Below, one piece after another: positions 54,699 to 62,734 of a DNA stretch of 64,000 nt. A model generated the notes under the pieces. The model worked only from the letters and a program-made list of their open reading frames with translations. It did not search any database and was not told the origin of the DNA. The position numbers and the translations under genes are program-made. Within the stretch, counting starts at the first letter, position 1. Each line of letters starts with the position of its first letter. Source of the DNA: an uncultured Anaerolineaceae bacterium (GTDB taxonomy: Bacteria > Chloroflexota > Anaerolineae > Anaerolineales > Anaerolineaceae). The stretch covers positions 1-64,000 of the forward strand of contig CAKMKJ010000025.1 of the NCBI GenBank assembly GCA_927443345.1, given 5' to 3'.

Positions 54699-55879
54699 GA
54701 GGGCTCCTGTTCAGGCCAGAATACGGTCTGACCGCCTGTCATGGGTAAATCTTTGAGATTAGCTTTTCGCAAATGCGTGAAACGAGGTTTTAGCTCTGAA
54801 AGCGAATCACCGCCCAATTTTTCAAGCAGTGCATCCGCCAGCACGAAAGCCAGCATGGCTTCAGCCACGGGCACAGCGCGCGGCACAGGGCAGAAATCGG
54901 ATCGTTCGTAGACGGTATCGGTTTCCTGACCGGTGGCTAAATCCACCGTACGCTGCGGAGAGAGGGTGGTGGCAATCGGTTTCATGGCCAGGCGCAGCAG
55001 CAGGGGCTGGCCGTTGGAGATACCGCCTTCCACACCGCCGGCGTGATTGGTCTTGCGCACGATCTCGCCGTTTATTAGCAAGATGGCATCATGAACTTGT
55101 GTACCCGGCAGGGCCGCATTTTCAAAGGCAGAACCAATTTCAACGCCCTTAATGGCAGGAATGCTTAACATGGCGGCAGCCAGGCGGCCATCCAGGCGTT
55201 TATCCCATTGGACGTAAGACCCCAGCCCTACCGGCAATCCGAATGCAGCCACTTCAACAATGCCGCCCAGGGTGTCGCGGTCATCCATCCCCTGGCGGAT
55301 GCGCAGGCGCATGGCTTCAGCCGCGGATTCTTCCGGGCAGCGCACGTCGTTAGACTCGGCCAAAGCGGCCCGTTTTTCGAGCGGAATGTTTTCGAGATCA
55401 GCCGTAATTTCTGCAATCGCGCGCACATATCCGCCCACCTGGATATCAAATTCTGATAGCAATGCCTTGCACAGTGCCCCCATGGCGACGCGGGCGGCGG
55501 TTTCGCGTGCAGAGGCGCGTTCGAGCGCTGGTCGCAGGTCGTCGAATCCGTATTTGACTGCGCCGGTAAGGTCAGCATGACCCGGCCTCGGCGTGGTGAA
55601 AGCATTGATGGCTTTGCCTTTCCAACGCGAGTGGTCTGAGTTTTCAATTAGCAGCGCGACAGGTGCACCTGTAGTCAGACCGTCCATGACGCCTGAAAGG
55701 AGCTGCGCGCGGTCGTGTTCAATTTTCATGCGTCCGCCAGCGCCAAAACCCATTTGGCGGCGTTCCAATTCGTTATTGATCAGGTCTTCAGTGACCGGCA
55801 AACCGGCAGGTAGACCTTCAAGAATCACCGTCAGGGCTGGTCCATGAGATTCACCTGCGGTTAGAAATCGTAATGTCAT
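54695..55879 (-). CDS. aroC: Chorismate synthase
   Basis: The 394-residue flavoenzyme makes chorismate from EPSP. It starts MTLRFLTAGESHGPAL with the first catalytic His. It contains RPGHADLTGAVKYG and ERASARETAARVA, the family signatures, and later the loop with GGVEGGISNGQPL. FMN must be supplied reduced. The gene starts 19 bases after aroE and overlaps aroKB by four bases. Confidence 0.97.
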   Translation of the reverse strand: MTLRFLTAGESHGPALTVILEGLPAGLPVTEDLINNELERRQMGFGAGGRMKIEHDRAQLLSGVMDGLTTGAPVALLIENSDHSRWKGKAINAFTTPRPGHADLTGAVKYGFDDLRPALERASARETAARVAMGALCKALLSEFDIQVGGYVRAIAEITADLENIPLEKRAALAESNDVRCPEESAAEAMRLRIRQGMDDRDTLGGIVEVAAFGLPVGLGSYVQWDKRLDGRLAAAMLSIPAIKGVEIGSAFENAALPGTQVHDAILLINGEIVRKTNHAGGVEGGISNGQPLLLRLAMKPIATTLSPQRTVDLATGQETDTVYERSDFCPVPRAVPVAEAMLAFVLADALLEKLGGDSLSELKPRFTHLRKANLKDLPMTGGQTVFWPEQEPS

Positions 55880-55898
55880 GACTTGCTCCTTGCAAAAA

Positions 55899-56753
55899 TT
55901 AGGGTCTTACGGCTTCCAACATGAGTGAACGAGAGGGGGAAAATCCCGTCCAGCGTTCAAAGGCCAGCGCAGCTTGTTCGACCAGCATACCCAATCCGTT
56001 GCGACAGGGTAAACCGGCAGCGGCGGCGCGTAATAAAAATCTTGTTTCCATTGGATTGTACACCACGTCATAAATACAAGCATGCGTCGGAAGGGCAATA
56101 GCTTCTGGCCAGGCGCAACTTTCGATATTGGGATGCATGCCCATGGGAGTGGCATTAACCATCAGGTCAGACTCTAGCCCCGCTTGTTCAATAGATTGTG
56201 GGGTAAAGGGGACCACTTCCAGTTTGGATGCATCAAGGTCCTGGGCAGAAAAATGCGTATAGAGACTATCGACTTGTTCCTGGCGCAAGTCTGTGACGCG
56301 GGTTGTCCATCCGCGGGTGAGCAGGGCATAAATGACCGCCCTGGCTGCCCCGCCAGCACCTAAAACCAGCGCTGATTTTGCGTTTTGGATCGGCAGGTGA
56401 GAGAGGTCCCCCCAGAATCCGGGGGCATCGGTGTTGTCTCCGACGAGCTGACCAGATTTCATATAGAGGGTGTTTACCGCACCAATGGCAGCCGCGGAGG
56501 GGGTCAGTTCATCCACCAGCGAGAAAACCGACTGCTTGTGTGGAATGGTAACGTTCAATCCGTGCAATTCACCTGAGCGTAAAAGGTTGATGAGTGCCTC
56601 AAGTTCCTCTTGTCCATCAGGCAGGGGAGAAACCTGAAAGAGGTCATACTTACCCTTCAAACCAGCTTCGGCAAGCGCAGTTAGGTGAAGCACAGGTGAC
56701 ACACTGTGTCCAATTGGATACCCGATGAGTCCGAGAGAATAGTTTTCTGGCAT
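55899..56753 (-). CDS. aroE: Shikimate dehydrogenase
   Basis: The 284-residue enzyme reduces dehydroshikimate to shikimate with NADPH. It shows the substrate pocket GYPIGHSVSPVLH, the catalytic Lys in NVTIPHKQSV, NTLYMKSGQLVGDNTDAPGF and the nucleotide loop VLGAGGAARAVIYAL. NATPMGMHPN and the closing NGLGMLVEQAALAFE are normal. It begins five bases after aroA. Confidence 0.96.
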   Translation of the reverse strand: MPENYSLGLIGYPIGHSVSPVLHLTALAEAGLKGKYDLFQVSPLPDGQEELEALINLLRSGELHGLNVTIPHKQSVFSLVDELTPSAAAIGAVNTLYMKSGQLVGDNTDAPGFWGDLSHLPIQNAKSALVLGAGGAARAVIYALLTRGWTTRVTDLRQEQVDSLYTHFSAQDLDASKLEVVPFTPQSIEQAGLESDLMVNATPMGMHPNIESCAWPEAIALPTHACIYDVVYNPMETRFLLRAAAAGLPCRNGLGMLVEQAALAFERWTGFSPSRSLMLEAVRP

Positions 56754-56758
56754 GGCTT

Positions 56759-58102
56759 TTAGCCTTCAGTCGATATTGAAGCGCCTAATTTTTGCAGTAT
56801 TTCCGCAAAAGCAGGGAAAGATTCAGCGGTGCATTCCGCATTGCGGACGGTGACCGGCGATTCGGCAGCCAATCCAGCTACTGCCAGAGACATGGCCAGC
56901 CGGTGATCGCCGTGGGATTCAACGGTGCCGCCTTGCAGCTTTCCACCGTGGATAGTGAAGCCGTCTGAGTGTTCTTCAATTTCGACTCCGAGAAGTCGTA
57001 ATTCAGTGGCCAGCATGGCAATGCGGTCAGATTCTTTGAGTCTCAGTTCTTTGGCATCATGAACGGTGGTCGTGCCATTGGACACAGCAGCAGCAATTGC
57101 AAATATGGGGAATTCATCAATCATACGCACCACCAGAGGGCCGCTAACTTCAGTGCCTTGCAGTTCAGAGGCATTCACTTGAAGGTCGCCAACCAGTTCT
57201 CCGCCGGCCTCATGTTGATTCGAAAAGCTGATATCCGCGCCCATGGCTTGCAGGCCATCCAGCAGACCGGTGCGGGTGGGGTTGAGACACACGCCTTTGA
57301 GCGTCAGCGACGAACCGGGGATGATCAAGGCAGCCACGATCAGAAAGGCTGCTGCCGAGGGATCTGCGGGCAGAGACATATTCAGGGGTAATAGCTTAAG
57401 CGGATTGGGTGGGGTGAGTTCCACCATGTAGCGCAGGGTGTTATGCGCTTCGACTTCATAAGAATTAACCGTCACCCCCATGCTTGAAAGCATGCGTTCG
57501 GTGTGGTCGCGAGAAGGGCCTGGTTCGTTGAGCAGGGTGGTACCCTCCGCACCTAAGGCAGCTAATAACAGACACGATTTCACCTGTGCACTGGCAACTG
57601 GTAGATCATAGGTTAGCGGTTTTAACTTTTGACCTTCTGACCGTTCTTGAATGGTCAGCGGGGCAATGCCGCCGGGAGTTGTTTTGATGACCGCACCCAT
57701 TTTGCGTAGCGGTTCAACGATTCGGTCCATGGGGCGTCGGCGCAGGCCGTAGCTGCCATCCAGGGTGGCGGTGACGCCGGCACCGGCGATGGCACCGGCC
57801 AACAAACGCAGCGTGGTGGCTGAATTACCGCAGTCAATGGGGAAGGTAGGGTTTTTCCAGGCGCTGATGCCGCGGCCTTCGACGGTCAGGGTTTCGCCAT
57901 CCAGTGACCATTGAATGCCGAAAGAGGTCAGAGCTTGCAGCATGGGACGCGTAACGCCGGATACTTGAAAATGTTCGATTCGGCTGGTGCCATCCGCGAA
58001 AGCGGCGAATAGTGCAGCCCGATGCGAGATGGATTTGTCACCAGGCAGTTCGGCAGATACCGAACCGATGAGCGGATTGGCAGATTTAGAAATCAGGTTC
58101 AT
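56759..58102 (-). CDS. aroA: EPSP synthase
   Basis: The 447-residue enzyme joins PEP to shikimate-3-phosphate. It has PGDKSISHRAALFAA, CGNSATTLRLLAGA, RRPMDRIVEPLRKMG, LPADPSAAAFLIVAA, and the C-terminal LRLKESDRIAMLATELR and GDHRLAMSLAVA. The Gly of the glyphosate-contact segment reads CGNSAT instead of GNAGT, a variant typical of class II-like enzymes. Start codon overlaps tyrA (ATGA). Confidence 0.96.
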   Translation of the reverse strand: MNLISKSANPLIGSVSAELPGDKSISHRAALFAAFADGTSRIEHFQVSGVTRPMLQALTSFGIQWSLDGETLTVEGRGISAWKNPTFPIDCGNSATTLRLLAGAIAGAGVTATLDGSYGLRRRPMDRIVEPLRKMGAVIKTTPGGIAPLTIQERSEGQKLKPLTYDLPVASAQVKSCLLLAALGAEGTTLLNEPGPSRDHTERMLSSMGVTVNSYEVEAHNTLRYMVELTPPNPLKLLPLNMSLPADPSAAAFLIVAALIIPGSSLTLKGVCLNPTRTGLLDGLQAMGADISFSNQHEAGGELVGDLQVNASELQGTEVSGPLVVRMIDEFPIFAIAAAVSNGTTTVHDAKELRLKESDRIAMLATELRLLGVEIEEHSDGFTIHGGKLQGGTVESHGDHRLAMSLAVAGLAAESPVTVRNAECTAESFPAFAEILQKLGASISTEG

Positions 58103-59010
58103 GATTTCCCTCCTTTTTGAAATGAGTCCATAATAGCGGTACGACGGGCAGCGCCTTCTTCAAAGAGTTTGGTAAGCGCCTCAAAATCGTCTTTTTCAAG
58201 GGCATGTTCAATTAATTCCAGCCGGGCATGAAAATTCTTCAAATCCGCGATCACATTTTCGCGATTGTTGCCGAGAATGTAATGCATCATGTCTATATTT
58301 TCTGCTGCCAGACGGGTGGTGCTTTTGTACCCAGGGCCGACCAATGGGGCTGCTTCAAGCGGTGTTACGCCAGAAAGGCAGTTGGCGACCAGGTAGGGCA
58401 GGGCGCTGATGGCTGATGCCCAGCGGTCATGTTCCAACGGGTCGAGCCAGACCGGATGTGCACCAACGGCCTCGACCAATTGCAAAGCAAGCTTTAAGGC
58501 TGTTGGTGTCGTGCGATTAAGCGCCAGCAAAGCAAAACTGCCGCCCCGATAGAGATCAGCATCCGCGTTTGAAAGCGAGCTGACTTCTTTGCCGCTCATG
58601 GGGTGTCCGCCGATGGGGATGAAGCGTTCGGGCAGTTCTTCCATGATGGGCAGAATGTTGTTTTTGGTTGAACCGATATCCATGACCACTGCGTGTCCGG
58701 GATGGTCAAGCGGAATTTGCCTTAGCAACGTCGGGATCAAACCTAACGGAGCACACAGAATGATGAAATTGGCTTCGGGCAGCAGCTCTGTCGGACGGGT
58801 GCTGACGCGGTCAAAAAGCTGCATTTCATTTGCCTGACGGCAAACCTGTTCGTCAGGGTCAATGCCAAATAGTGAGGCGGTCTTTCCCCGCAAGGCCATG
58901 GCCAGCGAGCCGCCCATCAAGCCGATGCCCCAGATGGCGACTTTGGCCGTTGAGAGTGATTTTGGTACCCAGGATGGTTCGCTGTCGTGAGCGGATTGAT
59001 CAGTCTGCAT
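58099..59010 (-). CDS. tyrA: Prephenate dehydrogenase
   Basis: The 303-residue enzyme makes 4-hydroxyphenylpyruvate for tyrosine. The NAD-binding loop is IWGIGLMGGSLAMAL. DIGSTKNNI and IGGHPMSGKEVSS (with the catalytic His) follow. The helical dimerisation domain occupies the C-terminal half. No ACT domain is attached, in contrast to pheA. I chose the ATG at 59010, giving an 11-base overlap with aroH; a start 11 codons earlier lies deeper in aroH. Confidence 0.94.
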   Translation of the reverse strand: MQTDQSAHDSEPSWVPKSLSTAKVAIWGIGLMGGSLAMALRGKTASLFGIDPDEQVCRQANEMQLFDRVSTRPTELLPEANFIILCAPLGLIPTLLRQIPLDHPGHAVVMDIGSTKNNILPIMEELPERFIPIGGHPMSGKEVSSLSNADADLYRGGSFALLALNRTTPTALKLALQLVEAVGAHPVWLDPLEHDRWASAISALPYLVANCLSGVTPLEAAPLVGPGYKSTTRLAAENIDMMHYILGNNRENVIADLKNFHARLELIEHALEKDDFEALTKLFEEGAARRTAIMDSFQKGGKS

Positions 59011-59368
59011 GGCTGATATCCGGGCGCAGTCTGGCTGCATCATGCAGGTAGATATGTTTGACGGCAGTTTGCGGCAGGTCTGTGTTCCAGTGGATCAACA
59101 CACGCACACACTGCGCGAGGCTGCCGGGCACATCAATCTCGCTGGCGCACATCAGCGGAACATCCTTCCAACCCATTTCGCGCGCGGCTTTGGCGGGATG
59201 CACCATCTGCAAGTCGCCGGTAACGGTAAACCATGCGCTGGCGATGTCGCTGGTTTGCAGGGATGGGTTGGCTTTCAGGATAGCTGAAAGCAATTCACCA
59301 GTGGCAGAAAGGATGGATGATTCATCCGCCTGGCAGGTAGTCGCGCCGCGAATTCCACGAATCGCCAT
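59000..59368 (-). CDS. aroH: Chorismate mutase, AroH type
   Basis: The 122-residue protein converts chorismate to prephenate. The sequence AIRGIRGATTCQADE with the active-site Arg, then FTVTGDLQMVHPAKAAREMGW and CASEIDVPGSLAQCVRVLIHW, matches the trimeric AroH family of Bacillus subtilis (127 residues). The ATG at 59368 begins one base after aroF ends; the longer reading would run into aroF. It supplies prephenate for tyrA just downstream and pheA at the end of the operon. Confidence 0.95.
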   Translation of the reverse strand: MAIRGIRGATTCQADESSILSATGELLSAILKANPSLQTSDIASAWFTVTGDLQMVHPAKAAREMGWKDVPLMCASEIDVPGSLAQCVRVLIHWNTDLPQTAVKHIYLHDAARLRPDISHAD

Positions 59369-59369
59369 C

Positions 59370-60422
59370 TTAAGCCTGCCCCTGGGGTTTCTGAGGTACC
59401 TTGCTGGGGGGAACATAACGGCCGACAGCTTCGGCAATGCCGCGAATCTGGCGTACCAGGGTTGCGAATTTTTCGGGCTTTAGAGATTGTCCGCCATCCG
59501 ACATGGCTTTTTCGGGATTGGGATGTACTTCGATGATCAAGCCATCTGCGCCAGCAGCAACCCCGGCTCGTGCTACGGCGGTGACGTATTGCCATTGACC
59601 TGTACTATGGCTGGGATCGAGGATAACGGGCAAGTGGGTCAGGCTTTTGAGCACTGGAATGGCGTTGATGTCGGTGGTGTTGCGCGTGGAGGTTTCATAA
59701 GTGCGGATGCCGCGTTCGCAGAGAATGACCTTGCGGTTACCGTGAGAGAGGATGTACTCCGCTGCCATCAGCAATTCTTCGATGGTGGCAGACATGCCGC
59801 GTTTGAGCAGCACGGGTACCTGACTTTCACCGGCTGCATGGAGGAGGCTATAATTTTGCATGTTGCGCGCACCGATTTGAATCACATCTGCATATTTGGC
59901 GATCAGAGGCACCTGTTCAGGCGACATGGCTTCGGTGACCACCGGCATGCCTGTTATCTCTCGAACTTCTGCCATCATTTCGAGTGCTTTTTCGCCCAAT
60001 CCCTGGAAGGCATAGGGAGAGGTGCGAGGTTTGAAAGCACCGCCGCGCAGGGCATGTGCGCCAGCTTCCTGGCAGGCCAGGGCGGTTTCAAGCAACTGGT
60101 TGCGATCTTCAACCGCACAGGGGCCAGCGATCAGCACCACGCCGTCACCGCCCATCTGCACGCCGTCCAGCGGGAAGGTGGAATTCTCAGCGATGAACTC
60201 ACGCGACGCCAATTTGTAGGGCCGAGATATGGGCACAATGCGGTCCACACCATCCATGACTATGAAGGTGTCGCGTGCATTGATGGGATTATTACCAACC
60301 ACACCGATGACGGTGCGTTCAGCGCCGCGGGATGTGTGTGGGGTAAACCCCAGGGTGTCTATTTTTGCCAGGACTTCATCAATTTCGGTTTCTGTTGCTT
60401 CGGTACTCATAATAATCATCAT
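59370..60422 (-). CDS. aroF: DAHP synthase, class I-beta with N-terminal regulatory domain
   Basis: The 350-residue enzyme makes DAHP from PEP and erythrose-4-phosphate, the entry into the pathway. Residues 1-70 form a ferredoxin/ACT-like domain that in Thermotoga mediates feedback by Tyr and Phe. The barrel has [53 protein letters not shown] and [17 protein letters not shown] lies nine bases before the ATG. It is the first gene after a Phe/Tyr attenuator, so both transcription and enzyme activity are likely controlled by end products. Confidence 0.96.
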   Translation of the reverse strand: MMIIMSTEATETEIDEVLAKIDTLGFTPHTSRGAERTVIGVVGNNPINARDTFIVMDGVDRIVPISRPYKLASREFIAENSTFPLDGVQMGGDGVVLIAGPCAVEDRNQLLETALACQEAGAHALRGGAFKPRTSPYAFQGLGEKALEMMAEVREITGMPVVTEAMSPEQVPLIAKYADVIQIGARNMQNYSLLHAAGESQVPVLLKRGMSATIEELLMAAEYILSHGNRKVILCERGIRTYETSTRNTTDINAIPVLKSLTHLPVILDPSHSTGQWQYVTAVARAGVAAGADGLIIEVHPNPEKAMSDGGQSLKPEKFATLVRQIRGIAEAVGRYVPPSKVPQKPQGQA

Positions 60423-60440
60423 TGCGGGTAACTCCCTTTC

Positions 60441-60480
60441 AAAAATAAAAAAAGAACGAGGCCTTTGACCTCGCTCTTTG
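60441..60480 (-). terminator. Attenuator terminator upstream of aroF
   Basis: On the minus strand AAAGA-CGAGG and CCTCG-TCTTT (one mismatch) form a stem around TCAAAGG, followed by a T-rich run of about 13 bases. It lies between the leader peptide and aroF, only about 20 bases before the aroF ATG. Its first arm contains GAGGTC, which can instead pair with GACCTC in the leader. Confidence 0.88.
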
Positions 60481-60508
60481 TTTTTACTTCTTTTCCTTCC
60501 AATATTAC

Positions 60509-60592
60509 TTAAGCGGCGTCAGAGGTCTTTGGATTCCCAAAGCCATAAAAATAGACGTAGCTAAAATAAAAGTTAGAAGATGACTTGTTCAT
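60509..60592 (-). CDS. Phe/Tyr-rich leader peptide of the aromatic operon
   Basis: A 27-codon reading frame (ATG at 60592, TAA at 60511-60509) encodes a peptide whose residues 7-18 are [12 protein letters not shown]: four Phe and four Tyr within eleven residues (8-18). AGGA lies six bases before the ATG. It is the classic design of an attenuation leader. When charged tRNA-Phe or tRNA-Tyr is scarce the ribosome stalls on these codons, which changes folding of the RNA behind it. The last codons of the peptide (18-24) overlap the first hairpin and the anti-terminator arm, as in trp and phe leaders of enteric bacteria. It is too short for routine gene finders. Confidence 0.92.
   Translation of the reverse strand: MNKSSSNFYFSYVYFYGFGNPKTSDAA
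60522..60542 (-). promoter_or_regulatory. Pause hairpin and anti-terminator arm of the aro attenuator
   Basis: In the transcript CTTTGG and CCAAAG (60542-60527) form a perfect six-base stem with the loop GAAT, right after the Phe/Tyr codons. Immediately downstream GACCTC (60527-60522) is complementary to GAGGTC in the terminator's first arm (60472-60467). A stalled ribosome would cover the first arm and free this segment to pair with the terminator arm. The pairing visible by eye is only six bases. Confidence 0.75.
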
Positions 60593-60616
60593 TATTTTTC
60601 CTGTGTAATCCTAAGT

Positions 60617-60645
60617 ATCATAGCCATTTTAGTTGCATTTGTCAA
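60617..60645 (-). promoter_or_regulatory. Promoter of the aromatic amino-acid operon
   Basis: On the minus strand a perfect TTGACA (60645-60640) and TATGAT (60622-60617) are separated by exactly 17 bases. The transcript would begin about 20 bases before the leader-peptide ATG. This is the strongest-looking promoter in the window. Confidence 0.88.
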
Positions 60646-60675
60646 CCAGCAAAAAATAAAAATTTCCTTAAAAAT

Positions 60676-61596
60676 TTAATTGACGTAAGCACACCATTCG
60701 GGGGAGTGTTTGCCTTTGCCGCGCAACGTTTCGTGGAAGGCTGCCTGGATTTTCCGCGTGATGGGGCCGGCTTTACCACTGCCGATGACTCTGAAATCCA
60801 CTTCGCGGATGGCGATGCACTCGGCTGCGGTGCCGCAGACGAACAATTCATCTGCGATATAAAGCTGGTCGCGTGAGATGGGCTGTTCCTTGAGGGTTAG
60901 TCCGAGGTCGCTGCAGATGGTCAGCAGTGAATCGCGAGTGATACCTTCCAAAATGGCGGCAGTGTGAGTAGTGTAGATGGTGTTGCCGCGCACGATGAAG
61001 AGGTTTTCACCTGAACACTCTGCCACATACCCCTGGGGATCAAGCAGAATGGCTTCGTCGAATCCGAGGCGGATGGATTCGGTCTTGGCCAGCAGGCTGT
61101 TGGCATAGTTGCCAGAGACTTTGGCTTTGGTCATGGAGACGTTGGGGTGGTGACGGGTGAAAGACGATACGTGTGCGCGAATGCCATTTTCAAGTGCATC
61201 CTTACCCAGGTATGCGCCCATATCCCAGACGGCAATACCCACTTTAGCCTGGGTGACGTCGAGGTTGAGACTGAGCACAGGGCCGCCGCTGTAGATCAGC
61301 GGGCGGATGTAGCAATCTTCAAATTCATTGGCTGCAATGGTCTTCTTTACCGCTTCGCCTAATTCTTCAGCGGTGTAGGGCAGGGTTTTGAAACCCAGTA
61401 TGAGTGCAGAATTAATCAAACGTTCCATGTGTTCTTTGAGACGAAAAACAGCCGGCCCTTTATCCGTTTTGTAGCAGCGGATGCCTTCAAAAACAGCCGA
61501 GCCGTAGTGAAGGGCGCTGGTCAAAAAAGGCACAGTGGCCTTTTCAAATTCGATCAATTCCCCATCCATCCAAATGTACTTGCTTTCATTACCCAT
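60676..61596 (-). CDS. ilvE: Branched-chain amino-acid aminotransferase
   Basis: The 306-residue PLP fold type IV enzyme makes the final transfer in Val, Leu and Ile synthesis. It has KYIWMDGELIEFEKA and LHYGSAVFEGIRCY, the PLP Lys in TKAKVSGNYANSLLA, and GYVAECSGENLFIV. GGAG lies eight bases before the ATG at 61596 (MGNESKYIW); a longer start 14 codons out is less likely. It follows leuB by 61 bases. No strong terminator separates it from the aro promoter. Confidence 0.95.
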   Translation of the reverse strand: MGNESKYIWMDGELIEFEKATVPFLTSALHYGSAVFEGIRCYKTDKGPAVFRLKEHMERLINSALILGFKTLPYTAEELGEAVKKTIAANEFEDCYIRPLIYSGGPVLSLNLDVTQAKVGIAVWDMGAYLGKDALENGIRAHVSSFTRHHPNVSMTKAKVSGNYANSLLAKTESIRLGFDEAILLDPQGYVAECSGENLFIVRGNTIYTTHTAAILEGITRDSLLTICSDLGLTLKEQPISRDQLYIADELFVCGTAAECIAIREVDFRVIGSGKAGPITRKIQAAFHETLRGKGKHSPEWCAYVN

Positions 61597-61657
61597 TGTG
61601 TTCTCTCCAAAGTTCTTTTGTGATGCATGGGCACTCAAGGGTGCCGCATGGTATTGG

Positions 61658-62722
61658 TTAGTTCATGTTTTTAATGATCAGGTCAGCCATTTGAGTGGTG
61701 GTCAGGCTGCCGCCGAGATCCGCGGAGCGAGCACCGTCACTGATGGTTTTTTCAACAGCTTTTTCAATCAATTCGGCTTCCTTTTCCATATTCAGTGAAT
61801 AACGCAGCATCAAGGCAGCACTGAGGATGGTGCCGATTGGATTGGCAATGCCCTGACCGGCAATATCCGGAGCGGAGCCGTGGATCGGTTCGTAGAGACC
61901 TGCGCCTTCGTCGCCAAGTGATGCAGAAGGCAGCATGCCCATGGAGCCAGCCAGTACGGAGGCTTCATCGGTGAGGATGTCGCCGAACATGTTCTCGGTG
62001 ACCATCACATCCGTAGAAGCAGGCGAAGTGATCAGACGCATGGCAGCAGTATCTACGAGCGTATGTTCCAGGGCAATACCTGGGAACTCCGCAGCTACTT
62101 CGATGGTGATCTTGCGCCATAAGCGTGAAGATTCCAATACGTTGGCTTTATCCACAGAAGTAACTTTCTTGCGGCGTTTTTCGGCCAGTTTGAAGGCCAT
62201 GCGTACCACGCGGCGAATCTCGTCGTCTGTATAAACAAGGGTATCCACAGCGCGTTCATGGCCATCGACGATTTCTCGTCCTTTAGGCTGACCAAAATAC
62301 AAGCCGCCGGTCAGTTCGCGCACCACGATCATATCCACACCGACCAGTTTTTCCGGTTTTAGCGGTGAGGCTGCTACAAGAGCAGGATGCACTTTGACAG
62401 GGCGCAAATTGGCATAGACGCCAAGCCCTTTACGCAGCCCGAGCAAGCCTTGTTCAGGGCGGACTTTTGAATCGGGGTTATCCCATTTGGGACCGCCGAC
62501 TGCGCCTAACAGCACCGCATCAGACTTTTGGCAGGCCGCCAGAGTTTCTTCTGTAAGGGCGGTGCCATATTGATCTATCGAACAGCCGCCAATCAGGTGT
62601 TCTTCAGTATGAAACACAACCCCTGAGCGGCGTGAGATTTCATCCAGAACCCTGACAGCTTGCGCCACAACTTCAGGGCCGATGCCGTCACCGGGCAATA
62701 ATGTGATCTTGAATTCTTTCAT
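61658..62722 (-). CDS. leuB: 3-isopropylmalate dehydrogenase
   Basis: The 354-residue enzyme oxidises and decarboxylates 3-isopropylmalate for leucine, and related substrates in the citramalate route to isoleucine. It starts ITLLPGDGIGPEVV and shows LGAVGGPKWDN, VRELTGGLYFG, VDKANVLESSRLWR, NMFGDILTDEAS and HGSAPDIAGQGIANP. It lies 12 bases after cimA and upstream of ilvE, all on one strand. Confidence 0.96.
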   Translation of the reverse strand: MKEFKITLLPGDGIGPEVVAQAVRVLDEISRRSGVVFHTEEHLIGGCSIDQYGTALTEETLAACQKSDAVLLGAVGGPKWDNPDSKVRPEQGLLGLRKGLGVYANLRPVKVHPALVAASPLKPEKLVGVDMIVVRELTGGLYFGQPKGREIVDGHERAVDTLVYTDDEIRRVVRMAFKLAEKRRKKVTSVDKANVLESSRLWRKITIEVAAEFPGIALEHTLVDTAAMRLITSPASTDVMVTENMFGDILTDEASVLAGSMGMLPSASLGDEGAGLYEPIHGSAPDIAGQGIANPIGTILSAALMLRYSLNMEKEAELIEKAVEKTISDGARSADLGGSLTTTQMADLIIKNMN

Positions 62723-62734
62723 AATGTTCCTTGT

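Noticed and set aside
59487..60431. 314-codon open frame antisense to aroF
   Set aside because: It mirrors a clear DAHP synthase gene, has no recognisable protein features or ribosome-binding site, and is explained by codon bias on the other strand.
60423..60640. T-box riboswitch upstream of aroF
   Set aside because: No T-box consensus (UGGNACC-like) or specifier stem was seen; the Phe/Tyr leader ORF explains the terminator better.
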